From the NCBI GenBank assembly GCA_029961685.1, contig JARWKL010000004.1:17296348-17360347 (forward strand): a DNA stretch of 64,000 bases. The letters are read 5' to 3'. The position numbers and the translations under genes were made by a program. How positions within the stretch are numbered: position 1 is the first letter of the stretch; each line of letters opens with the position of its first letter. Under the pieces are notes generated by a model that had not been told where the DNA came from, made no database searches, and was given only the letters and a program-made list of their open reading frames with translations. Origin of the DNA: Aristolochia californica (taxonomy: Eukaryota; Streptophyta; Magnoliopsida; Piperales; Aristolochiaceae). Positions 52,070-63,560 of this stretch are shown one piece after another.

Positions 52070-52115
52070 TTCTCCCCCTCAAGCTAGGAGGTCATGGCAA
52101 TGATCCCAGCTTGAA
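52070..52115 (-). pseudogene. second, degenerate pol-tail/PPT-like sequence
   Basis: On + it reads CTCCCCCTCAAGCTAGGAGG followed by a second CCCAGCTTGAACC. The - strand gives AAGCTGGGATC...CTAGCTTGAGGGGGAG, the same beginning and end as the intact pol-tail/PPT at 51240-51300 but with indels and no single open frame. No LTR follows it, so it is either a duplicated element end or the trace of another related insertion. Confidence 0.5.
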
Positions 52116-52540
52116 CCAAATATCATACATGTAGCAATAAGCCAAAATAACAAAGGTGTATAAATAAGCCCTCAAACCAGGGAGAATTGAGATATTTTCC
52201 TGATATATCAACTCAAACAGTGACACAACACAAATTGGCTGAAAATCGGATTTTCAATGTAACAGATTACTTGAATGACCTTTGATTCTTCCAATTCGAA
52301 TATATCTTTCAATATAGATCAGTTTGACATGAAATATTTTCCTTATGAAAGTAGACATACATACCTTTCATCAAATTATAAATTAAATTCATCAAATATA
52401 ATTTTCAAAAGATAAATAATCTGATATATTTCGGTCTCTGTCATCTGGCCGAACTAAATACCGTTTCTCCTGTTTTTGCTGAATAACCATTGACTCTTCA
52501 AAGATCAATATCTCCTTATAAAACTATCATACTGAGGATT
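52116..52540. other. non-coding interior of the element, no recognisable feature
   Basis: AT-rich sequence between the second pol-tail-like site and the leader repeats. It has several TCTTCCAATTCGAATAT- and TCAAAGATCAATATC-like stretches that loosely resemble the leader repeat, perhaps older degenerate copies. I see no gene in it. Confidence 0.5.
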
Positions 52541-53110
52541 GGTTGAATAGGTAATAGACTTACGTACATTTATTTTGATATATATTTCTCTATAAAAAGT
52601 CTCTTTATTGATAGCATAAAATACCTAGGAATTTGAAGCTTTCTGTTGCCGCTCAAACCTCTTTTTCAATCTGACCTTTGCTGCTTCAAATATCGATTTC
52701 TCTTTGTAGATAACTCTGATAAAAAATTGGTTGAATAGGTAAAAGAATATAATTATAGATATTTCTCTTGATATGTATTTCTCCATATAAAATCTAGTTC
52801 TTGATAGCAAAAAATACCTCGAAATTGGAAAAATACCTTTTTGCAAATTGACCTTCCCTCATTCAAATATCGATATGTTTCTGTAGATGACTCCGATTGG
52901 AACAAAAAGGTTTTCTTTGGAAATTAAACTCAAATATATTTTTCTCAATATATAATTTACAACATGAAAAAAACTACGTATAGGGGTATACAATCAAAGT
53001 AATCTAAGGGTCAAGGGACTGAAAAAAAATAACTACAAACCTAGACCTAGGGTTTAGAGTTTAGAGAAAAATATCACATTACCTCCGTGAGTTGACCAAG
53101 TCAACTCATA
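52541..53110 (-). repeat. leader region with ~188-bp tandem repeats
   Basis: GGTTGAATAGGTAA starts repeats at 52541 and 52729. Both continue (in + reading) through TTGATATATATTTCTC- or TTGATATGTATTTCTCC-like sequence and TTGATAGCA(T/A)AAAATACCT to TCAAATATCGAT. The part nearest the PBS contains GTTGACCAAGTC and CCTAGGGTTTAGAG, which also occur near the second PBS (50.56-50.62 kb). No reading frame of note. Confidence 0.72.
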
Positions 53111-53128
53111 GAACCTGCTCTGATACCA
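53111..53128 (-). other. primer-binding site (initiator tRNA-Met)
   Basis: TGGTATCAGAGCAGGTTC on the - strand, immediately after the LTR end. TGGTATCAGAGC is the standard PBS of many plant Ty1/copia elements and pairs with the 3' end of initiator tRNA-Met. Confidence 0.9.
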
Positions 53129-53563
53129 TGTTGAGTTTATGAAAAAGTAAAATACTTCATTCCCATCAATAACTTGTTGTAAAATTAGTACATGAACCTC
53201 TATTTATAATAGAGGAAGGTAGTAGAGTCCAATTACAATAAAACTACCCTTGTCCCAATTACACCCAAACTCTAACACTTAAAGATAAGTCCTAACATTA
53301 TCAAATAACTCAATATAGATAAAAGACAAACATCATTTAAAATAAAACTCTTCTTTGACGTGACCAAAAGATAATAAACTCTTGTGAGTCCTTCTCGATC
53401 TTCCAACTTATGTGATAAGGATGCCAACTCACGGTAATCATTGTGGGTCCTACTTCTTATGGGCTTGAGCCCATCTTGTAAGCCTTCCTTGGTCGTGTTG
53501 CCCATCTTTATAATAATCTTAGATATGTCCTTGGTCCTATGGGCTTGAGCTTATCATCCAACA
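53129..53563 (-). repeat. first LTR (upstream copy), 435 bp
   Basis: On the - strand it begins TGTTGGATGATAAGC at 53563 and ends CTCAACA at 53129, giving the usual TG...CA ends. It adjoins the PBS directly. It shares the TATA region, the TACAATAAAACTACCCTTG region and the TCATTGTGGGTCC region (all + strand) with the second LTR, but has only one copy of the block that is doubled there. It meets satellite at 53564 (AACATGTTTCAAGC). Confidence 0.87.
53201..53208 (-). promoter_or_regulatory. putative TATA box of first LTR
   Basis: TATAAATA on the - strand, inside the near-palindrome CCTCTATTTATAATAGAGG. It lies about 72 bp from the LTR 3' end, a plausible place for the element's promoter. The same motif stands in the second LTR. 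Confidence 0.6.
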
Positions 53564-55250
53564 AACATGTTTCAAGCATGTATATCCATTTTTTTAAAAC
53601 ATGTGTAGAAAAATCTCTTTCTTATAAAATTCCAAAGTATTAGGGTTGAACAAGTGGAATTTTCCTAACATGGATCACAAAAATTTTGTGTTCATTGGTG
53701 GTGTGTTAATAAATTTTCTTTACTTACATTTGTTATTTTTCCATACATAAACTCTAAAATTTTCATTTTGTTGTGATCTATTTGCCTTTTATCTCTTTTT
53801 TTTTTATTACAAGATGAAGGAAAAGTGAAAACTCAAGTTTTGATTTAAAAAAAAAAAGTATACATGTAAAATGGAAATTCACACTTCACAAATGTAGAGG
53901 AACATAATTCCAAAAAGTGTATGTAATTTTTAGGGACTGTAAACTCTTTTTAGTTTTTATATATTTGGTTTTACAACCGTCGGGAAAAACGGGAAGTGGG
54001 GGATGTTTAGCTAAGTGTTGACTCCCAATCCATAAGTCATTCCTTACAAAAATATAGCCTGTTACACATAATAAATCACTTTACAATCATCTATGATCGT
54101 TAGACAACTCTTTCTAAATCAGCAAAATAACGGCTTGTTTGACTCGGGTAAATATCCCACCACACGTTCACTTGAGAATTTAATGAGCGTTTGTTATTCT
54201 CTTTAAAAGGTTTGGATCCATATATCATTTGAATCATTAACATGTTTCAAACATGCATATCCATTTTTTAAAACATGTGAAGAAAAATCTCTTTCTTATA
54301 AAATTCCAAGCTATTAGGGTTGAACTAGTGAAATTTCCCAAACTTGGATACCTAAACTTTTGTGTTCATTTGTGGTGTGTGAATAAATTTCATTACTTAA
54401 ATTTGTTATTACTTTAAATTTTTTCCCAGCATATACTCTAAAATTTTCATTTTGTTGTGATCTATTTGCCTTTTATCTCTTTTTTTGTTTACGAGATGAA
54501 GGGAAAGTGAAAAATCAAGTTTTGATTTAAAAAAAAGTGTACATTCAAAAAGGAAATGGACAATGCACAAATGTAGAGAGAGATAATTCCAAAAAGTGTT
54601 TGTAATTTTTAGGGATTGTAAACTATTTTTAGTTTTTATATATTAGGTTTTCTAATCCTCGGGAAAAGGGGGAGGGGAGATTTTTCACAGAGTGTTGACT
54701 CTCAATCCATAAGTCATTCCACACAAAAATATACCCAGTTACACGTGATAAATCACTTTACAATCATCTATTATCGTTAGGTCAGCTTTTTGTAAATGGG
54801 CAAAATAATGGCTTGTTGGACTCGGGTAAATATCCCACCACACATTCACTTGTGAATTCAATGAGCATTTTTAATTCTCTTTAAAAGGTTTGGATCCATA
54901 GGTCATTCGCCTCTTTAAGATGTTTCAAGCATGCATATCTATTTTTAAAAACGTGTGTAGAAAAATCTCATTCTTATAAAATTCCATGCTATTAGGGTTG
55001 AACAAGTGAAATTTCCCAAACTTGGATAACAAAACTTTTGTGTTCATTTTTGGTGTGTGAATAAATTTTCTTTACTTACATTTGTTATTGCTTCAAATTT
55101 AATTCCATACAAAAACTCTAAAATTTTAGTTTTTTTGTTATCGATTTACCTTTTATATCTTTTTTGTTTACCAGATAAAGGGAGAGTGAAAACTCAAGTT
55201 TTGATTTAAGAAAAAAGTATACATGCAAACTTGAAATGCACAATGAACAA

Positions 55251-57213
55251 ATGTTGGAGGTAGTGGATTTTTAACTAATTGTTAACTCCTATCCATAAGT
55301 CATTCCTTAAAAAAATATAGCATGTTACGCATGATAATTCACTTTACAATTATCTATGATCCTTAGGTCAGCTTTTTGAAAATGGCCAAAATAATGGCTT
55401 GTTTGACTCGGGTAAATATCCCACTGCACGTTCAATTGAGAATTTAATCAACGTTTGTTATTCTCTTTAAAAGGTTTGGATGCATAGGTTATTTGCATCT
55501 TTACCATGTTTCAAGCTTGAATATCCATTTTTTTATAACATATGCAAAAAAATCTTTTTCTTATAAAATTTCATGCTATTAGGGTTGAAGTAGTGGAATT
55601 TCCCAAACTTGGATAACAATTTTTTTTTTTCATTTGTGGTGTGTGAATAAATTTCTTTACTTATATTTGTTATTGATTTAAATTTTTTCCATACATCAAC
55701 TCTAAAATTTTCATTTTGTTGTGATATATTTGCCTTTTATCTCTTTTTTTTTTGGAGATGAAGGGAAAGTGAATACTTAAGTTTATATTTCAGAAAAAAG
55801 TGTATATTTAAAATGGAAATGCACAGTGCACAAAAGTAGAGAGAGATAATTCCAAAAATTGTCCATAATTTTTTTGCATTATAAACTCTTTTGAGTTTTT
55901 ATATATTAGGTTTTGCAATCATCGGGAAAAGGGGTAGGCAGGGGATATTTAATTGAGTGTTGACTCCAAATCCATAATTCATTCCTTACAAAAATATATC
56001 CCATTACGCATGATCAATTACTTTACAACCATCTATGATTGTGAAGGTCAGTTTTTTGTAATTGGGCAAAATAATAGCTTGTTTGACTTGAGTAAAAATC
56101 CCACCGCATGTTCACTTGAGAATTTAATGAGCGTTTGTTATTCTCTTTAAAAGGTTTGGATCTGTAGGTCATTTGCATCTTTAACATGTTTCAAGCATGC
56201 ATATCCATTTTTTAAAACATGTGTAGAAAAATCCCTTTCTTATAAAGTTCTAGGCTATTAGGGTTGAACTAGTGGAATTTCCCAAACTTGAATAACAAAA
56301 CTTTTGTGTTCATTTGCAGTGTGTGAATAAATTTTCTTTACTTACATTTGTTATTGTTTTAAATTTTTTCCTTACAAAAACTCTAAAATTTTAATTTTTT
56401 TGTGATCTATTTACCTTTTATATCTTTTTTGTTTACGAGATAAAGGGAGAGTTAAACTCAAGTTGTGATTTAAGAAAAAAGTATACATGCCAACTTGAAA
56501 TGCACAATGCACAAATGTTGGAGGCGGTGGATTTTTAACTGACTGTTAACTCCTCTCCATATGCCATTCCTTAAAAAAATATAGCCCGTTAAGCATGATA
56601 ATTCACTTTACAATCATCTATGATCCTTAGGTCAGCTTTTTGTAAATGGGCAAAATAATGACTTGTTTGACTCGGGTAATATGCCACTCCATGTTCAACT
56701 GATAATTTAATGAACGTTTGTTATTCTCTTTAAAAGATTTGGATGCATAGGTCATTTGAATCTTTAACATGTTTCAATCTTGCATATCCATTTTTTAAAA
56801 CATATACAAAAAAATATTTTTCTTATAAAATTCCAAGCTATTAGGGTTGAAGTAGTGGAAGTTCCTAAACTTGGATAACAAAAATTTTGTTTTCATTTGT
56901 GGTGTGTGAATAAATTTTCTTTACTTACATTTGTTATTGCTTTTAATTTTTTCCATACATAAACTCTAAATTTTTCATTTTGTTGTGATCTATTTGCCTT
57001 TTATCTCTTTTTTTGTTCTCGAGACGAAGGGAAAGTGAAAACTGAAGTTTTGATTTAAGAAAAAAGTATACATCTAAATTGGAATTGCACAATGCAAAAA
57101 AGTAGAAAGAGATAATTCCAAAAAGTGTCCGTAATTTTTTGGGATTATAAACTCTTTTGAGTTTTTATATATTATGTTTTGCAATCATCGGGAAAAGGGG
57201 CAGGCAGGGGATA
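55251..57213 (-). repeat. two-monomer unit with shared deletion, two copies (1264 bp)
   Basis: CAAATGTTGGAGG(T/C) marks the same deletion join at about 55251 and 56515; each has lost about 94 bp between the CACAAATGT segment and the G-rich tract. The neighbouring units share GGATATTTAATTGAGTG (55.95 and 57.21 kb) and GGATTATAAACTCTTTTGAG-like sequence. The deletion therefore happened once and was then copied with its neighbour. Confidence 0.82.
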
Positions 57214-60200
57214 TTTAATTGAGTGTTGACTCCCAATCCATAAGTCATTCCTTATAAAAATATATGCAGTTATGCATGATCAATTACTTTACAATCATCT
57301 ATGATCGTTAGGTCAACTTTTTGTAGTTGGGCAAAATAATAGCTTGTTTACCTTGAGTAAAAATCCCACTGCACATTCACTTGAGAATTTAATGAGCTTT
57401 GTTATTCTCTTTAAAAGGTTTGGATCCGTAGGTCATTTGCATCTTTAACATGTTTCAAGCATGCATATCCATTTTTTAAAACATGTGTAGAAAAATCTCT
57501 TTCTTATAAAATTCTAAGCTATTAGGGTTGAACTAGTGAAAATTTCCAAACTTTCGTAACAAAACTTTTGTGTCCATTTGTGGTGTGTGAAAATATTTCC
57601 TTTACTTACATTTGTTATTTCTTTAAATTGTTTTCATACATAAAATCTAAAATTTTTATTTTGTTGTTATTTATTTGCCTTTTATATCTTTTATGTTTAC
57701 GAGATGAAGGGAAAGTGAAAACTTAAGTTTTGATTTAAGAAAAAAGTATACATCCAAAATGGAAATGCACAATGCACAAATGTAGAGAGAGATAATTCCA
57801 AAAAGTTTCCATAATTTTTAGGGATTATAAACTCTTTTTAGTTTTTATATATTATGTTTTGCAATCATTGGGAAAAGGGGGAGGCGGGGGATTTTTAACT
57901 GAATGTTGACTCCTAATCCATAAGTCATTCCTTACAAAAATGTAGCCTGTTACGCATGATAAATTACTTTACAATCATTATGATCGTTAGGTCTACTTTT
58001 TGTGAATGGGCAATATAATGGCTTGTTTGACTCGGGTAAATATCCCCCCGAATGTTCATTTGAAAATTTAATGAGCGTTTAATATTCTCTTTAAAAGGTT
58101 TGGATCCATAGGTCATTTTCATCTTTCACATGTTTCAAGCATTCATATCCATTTTTTAAAACAAGTGCAGAAAAATTATTTTCTTATAAAATTTAGATCT
58201 ATTAGGGTTGAACAATTGGAATTTCATAAACTTGGATAACAAAACTTTTGTGTTCATTTGATCTGTGTGAAGAAAATTTCTTTACTTAACATTTTTTATT
58301 ACTTTAGATTTTTTCCATACTTAAACTCCAAAATTTTCATTTTGTTCTAATCTATTTGCCTTTTATATCTTTTTTGTTTACGAGATGAAGGGAAAGTTAA
58401 AACTCAAGTTTTGATTTAAGCAAAAAGTATACCTCCAAAATAGAAATGCACAATGCACAAATGTAGAGAGAGATAATTCCAAAAAGTGTCTATAATTTTT
58501 AGGGAATGGAAACTCTTTTTAGTTTTTATATATTAGGTTTTGCAATTGTTGGGAAAAAGGGGAGGCGGGGGATTTTTAACTGAGTGTTGACTCCCAATCC
58601 ATAAGTCATTCCTTATAAAAATGTAGCCCGTTACGCATGATAAATTACTTTACAATCATCTATGATCGTTATGTCAACATTTTGTAAATGGGCAAAATAA
58701 TGGGTTGTATGAATCAAGTAAATATCCCACCACACGTTCACTTGAGAATTTAATTAGCGTTTGTTATTCTCTTTAAAAGGTTTGGATCCATAGGTCATTT
58801 GCATCTTTAACTAGTTTCAAGCATGCATATACATATTTGTAAGCATGTGTAGAAAAATCCCTTTCTTATAAAATGCCAAGCTATTAGGGTTGAACTAGTG
58901 GAATTTCCCAAACTATGATAAAAAACTTTTGTGTTCATTTGTGGTGTATGAATAAACTTTCTTTACTTATATTTGTTATTGCGTTAAATTTTTTCCTTAG
59001 ATAAACACTAAAATTTTCATTTTGTTATAATCTATTTGGTTTTTATCATGAAAACTCAAGTTTTGATTTAAGAAAAAAGTATACATCTAAAATGGAATTG
59101 CACAATGCACAAATGTAGAGAGAGATAATTCCAAAAAGTGTCCATAATTTATAGGGATTGTAAACTCTTTTTATTTTTTATATGTAAGGTTTTGCAATCG
59201 TAGGGAAAAGGGGGAGACGGGGGATTTTGAACTGAGTGTTGACTCCGAATCCATTAGTCATTCCTTACAAAAATATAGCCCGTTACACATGATAAATCAC
59301 TTTACAATCATCTACGACCGTTAGGTCAACTTTTTGTAAATGGGCAACAAAATGGCTTGTTTGACCCGTGTAAATATCCCATCGCATGTTCAGTTAAGAA
59401 TTTAATGAGCGTTTGATATTCTCTTTAAAAGGTTGGATCCATAGATCATTTGCATCTTTAACATGTTTCAATCATCTATATCCATTTTTTAAAACATGTG
59501 CTGAAAAATTCCTTTCTTATAAAATTCCAAACTATTAGGGTTGAACTAGAGGAATTTTCCAAACTTGGATAACAAATTTTTTTGTTCATTTGTGGTGTGT
59601 GATTAGATTTTCTTCACTTGCATTTGTTATTTCTTTAAAAAATTTCCATTCATAAACTCAAAATTTTCATTTTTTTGGGATCTATTTGCCTTTTATCTCT
59701 TTTTTTGTATACGAGATGAAGGGAAAGTGAAAACTCAAGTTTTGATTTAAGAAAAAAGTATACATCTAAAATGAAAATGCAAATTGCACAAATGTAGACA
59801 GATCTCCACAATGTGTTCGTAATTTTTAGGGATTGTAAAGTCTTTTTAGTTTTTATATATTAGGTTTTGCAATCGTCGGGAAAAAGGGGAGGTGGGGGTT
59901 TTTTAACTAGCTATTGACTCCCAAACCATAAGTCTTTCCTTAGAAAAATATTGCCCATTATGCATGATAATTCACTTTCCAATCATCTATGATCATTAGG
60001 TCAGTTTTATTAAAAGGGAAAAATATTGGCTTGTTTGATTCAGGTAAATAGCCCCACGCATGTTCTCTTGAGAATTTAGTGAGCGTTTGTTATTCTCTTT
60101 AAAAGGTTTGGATTCATAGTTCGTTTGCATCTTGAACATATTTTGAGCATGCATATCCATTTTTTAAACATGCGTAGAAAAAAAAATTCATATAAAATTC

Positions 60201-60666
60201 CAAGCTATTAAGGTTGAACTAGTCGAATTTAAAAAATTTGGATAACAAAACTTTTGTGTTCATTTGTGGTGTGTGAAAAAATTTCTTTACATACATTTGT
60301 TATTTCTTTAAATTTTTTTGATACATAAACTCTAAAACTTTCATTTTGTTGTGATCTATTTGCCTTTTATCTCTTTTTAGTTTACGAGATGGAAGGAAAG
60401 TGAAAACCCAAGTTTTAATTTAAGAAAAAAGTATACATCTAAAATGGAAATGCACAATCCACTAGTGTAGAAAGACAAAATTCCAAAAACTGTTGGTAAT
60501 TTTTTGCTTTTGTAAACTCTTTCAATTTTTATATATTAGGTTTTGAAATAATTGGGAAAAGGGGGAGGCGGGGGATATTTATCTGAGTGTTGACTCCCAA
60601 TCCATAAGTCAATCGTTATAAAAATATAGCCCGTTACGCATGATAAATCACTTGACAATCATCTAT

Positions 60667-61030
60667 GATCGTTAGGTCTGCTTTTTTAAATGGGTAAAAT
60701 AATGGGTTGTTTGACTAGGCTAAATATCCCACCGCATGTTCACTTGAGAATTTAATGAGCGTGTTTTATTCTCTTTAAATGGTTTAGATCCTTAAGTCAT
60801 TTGCATCTTTAACATGTTTCAACCATACGTACCCTTTTTAAAAAAAACGCGTAGATCGTTTGGTCAGCTTTTTGTAAATGGGCAAAATAATGGCTTGTTT
60901 GACTCTGGTAAATATCCCACCGCATGTTCACTCTAGAATTTAATGAACGTTGGTTATTCTATTTAAAAGGTTTTGATCCATAGGTCTTTAACTTGTTTCA
61001 GGCATGCAATCCATTTTTTAAAAAAATTCT
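60667..61030 (-). repeat. partial monomer duplication and deletion
   Basis: GATCGTTAGGTCTGC at 60667 and GATCGTTTGGTCAGC at 60854 begin the same segment, about 187 bp apart. The join lies after AAAAACGCGTA at about 60853. A further loss near 61020 removes the CATGTGTAGAAAAATCTC segment. Together they make the 60576-61403 spacing 827 bp instead of 680. Confidence 0.78.
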
Positions 61031-61394
61031 AAGCTATTAGGGTTGAACTTGTGGAATTTCCAGAACATGGATAACAAAACTTTTGTGTTCATTTGTGGTG
61101 TGTGAATAAATTTTCTTTACTTACATTTATTTTTGCTTTATACGTTTTCGTACATAAACTCTAAAACTATCATTTTTTGTGTCTATTTTCCTTTAATCTC
61201 TTTTTTGTTTATGAGATGAAGGGAAAGTGAAAACTCAAGTTTTGATTTAAGAAAAAAGTATACATCTAAAATGGAAAGGCAAAATGCACAAGTATAGAGA
61301 TAGGTATTTCCAAAAAGTTTTCGTAACTTTTAGGGATTGTAAAGTCTTTTTAGTTTTTATATATTAGGTTTGTCAATCATCGGGAAAGGGGGAG

Positions 61395-63560
61395 GCGGTG
61401 GATGTTTAACGGACTACTGACCCCAAATCCTTGAGTCATTCCTTACAAAAATATAGCCCGTTAAGCATGATAATTCACTTTACAATCATCTATGATTTTT
61501 AGATCAGCTTTTTGTAAATGGGAAAAGTAATGGCTTATTTGACTCGGGTAAATATCCGACTCCCACCGCACGTTCACCTGAGAATTTGATGAGCGTTAGT
61601 TATTCTCTGTAAAAGGTTAGGATCCATATGTCATTTGAATCTTTAACATGTTTCAAAACATGCATATCCATCTTTTAAAACATGCGTAGAAAAATCTCTT
61701 TCTTATAAAATTCCAAGCCATTAGGGTTGAACTAGTGGAATTTCCCAAACTTGGATAGCAAAACATATGTCTCCATTTGTGGTGTGTGAATAAATTTTTT
61801 TTACTTACATTTGTTATTGCTTTAAATTTTTTCCATACATAAACTATAAATTTTCATTTTGTTGTGATCTATTTGCCATTTATCTCTTTTGTGTTTACAA
61901 AATGATGGGATAGTGAAAACTCAAGTTTTGATTTAAGAAAAAACTATACTTCTCAAATGGAAATGCACAATGCAAAAAATTAGAGAGAGATAATTCCAAA
62001 AAGTTTATGTAATATTTAGGGATTGTCAACTCTTTTTAGTTTTTATATATTAGGTTTTGCAATCGACGGGAAAAGGGGGTGGTGAGGGATTTTTTAATAA
62101 GTGTTGACTCCCCATCTATAAATGATTCCTTACAAAAATATTGCCCGTTACGCATGATAAATCACTTTGCAATCATCTAGGATCGTTAGGTCAGCTTTTT
62201 GTAAATGGGCAAAATAATGGCTTGTTTGACACAGGTAAATATCCCACCACACGTCCACTTGAGAATTTAATGAGCATTTGTTATTCTCTTTAAAAGGTTT
62301 GGATCCATAGGTCATTTGCATCTTTAACATGTTTCAAGCATGCTAATCCATTTTTTGAAACATGTGTAGAAAAATCTCATTCTTATAAAATTTCATGCTA
62401 TTAGGGTTTAACAAGTGGAATTTCCAAGACTTGGATAACAAAACATTTTTGTTCATTTTTTGTGTGAGAATAAATTTTCTTTACTTACATTTGCCGTTTC
62501 TTTAAATTTTCTCCATACATAAATTCTAAAATTTTTATTTTGCTGTGATCTATTTACCTTTTATCTCATTTTTGTTTACGAGATAAAGGGAGAGTGAAAA
62601 CTCAAGTTTTGATTTAAGAAAAAAGTATGCATCTAAAATGGAAATGCACAATACACAAATGTAGAGAAAGATAAATCCAAAAAGTTTCCGTAATTTTTAG
62701 GGATTGTAAACTCTTTTTAGTTTTTGTATATTAGGTTTTGCAATGGACGGGAAAAGGGGGTGCTGGGGGATTTTTAACTGAGTGTTGACTCCCAATCCAT
62801 AAGTCATTCGTTACTAAAATATGGCCCATTATGCATGATAAATCACTTTACAATCATCTATGATCGTTAAATCAGCTTTTTGTAAATGGCCAAAATAATG
62901 GCTTGTTTGACACGGATAAATATCCCACCGCACGTTCACTTGAGAATTTAATGAGTGTTTGTTATTCTCTTTAAAAGGTTTGGATCCATAGGGCATGTTC
63001 ATCTTTAAAATGTTTGAAGCATGCATATCCATTTTTTAAAACATGTGTAGAAAAATCTCTTTCACACAAAGATCCAAGCTATTAGGGTTGAACTAGTGGA
63101 ATTTCCCAAACTTGGATAACAAATTTTTGTGTTCATTTTTGGTGTGTGAATAAATTTTTTTTACTGACATTTGTTATTTCTTTAAATTTTTTCCATACAT
63201 AAACTTTAAAATTTGCCTTTTTTTGTGATCTATTTGCCTTTTAACTCTTTTTTTGTTTATGAGATGAAGGGAAAGTCAAAACTCAATTTTTGATTTAAGA
63301 AAAAAGTAGACATCTAAAATGGAAATGCACAATGCACAAATATAGAGAGAGATAATTCCAAAAAGTGTCCGTAACTTTTAGGGATTATAAATTCTTTTGA
63401 GTTTTTATATATTAGGTTTTGCAATCATTGGGAAAAGGGGGAGGTAGTGGATGTTTAACTGACTGTTTAATCCGATTCCGTAAGTCATTCCTGATGTAAA
63501 TATAGCCCGTTATGCATGATAATTCACTTTACAATCATCTATGAGTTTTAGATCTGCTTT
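61395..63560 (-). repeat. probable 3-monomer periodicity at the right end
   Basis: GTGGATGTTTAAC(G/T)GACT lies at about 61.39 and 63.44 kb, and an ATAATTCACTTTACAATC stretch followed by a TTTTAGATC variant at about 61.47 and 63.52 kb. The distance is about 2.05 kb. Only two members are in the window, so support is limited. Confidence 0.5.

Larger units (their letters stand above)
50244..53563 (-). mobile_element. truncated tandem Ty1/copia-type LTR retrotransposon derivative
   Basis: Non-satellite insert, read on the - strand from 53563 downwards. The order is LTR (53563-53129), PBS, leader with tandem repeats, non-coding interior, pol-tail remnant and PPT, second LTR (51239-50644), second PBS and a second leader that breaks off at 50244. 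The interior between the LTRs is only about 1.9 kb and holds no gag, protease, integrase or reverse-transcriptase reading frame, so the element is non-autonomous or heavily deleted. A PBS after the second LTR shows a head-to-tail tandem (LTR-interior-LTR-interior) whose last part is lost. The right edge is a clean LTR end against satellite; the left edge is not an LTR end, so a target-site duplication cannot be judged. Superfamily assignment rests on the tRNA-Met PBS and the SKLGV pol ending. Confidence 0.85.

Noticed and set aside
51697..52082. Two overlapping frames of 76 and 86 codons in the element interior, considered as gag or pol remains
   Set aside because: No zinc knuckle, protease, integrase or reverse-transcriptase motif is present; only the SKLGV pol tail near 51.25-51.33 kb is recognisable.
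50240..53565. Two independent insertions of different elements
   Set aside because: The two LTRs, two PBSs and two leaders are homologous and in the same orientation with a PPT exactly at the second LTR, so one tandem element explains all of them better.
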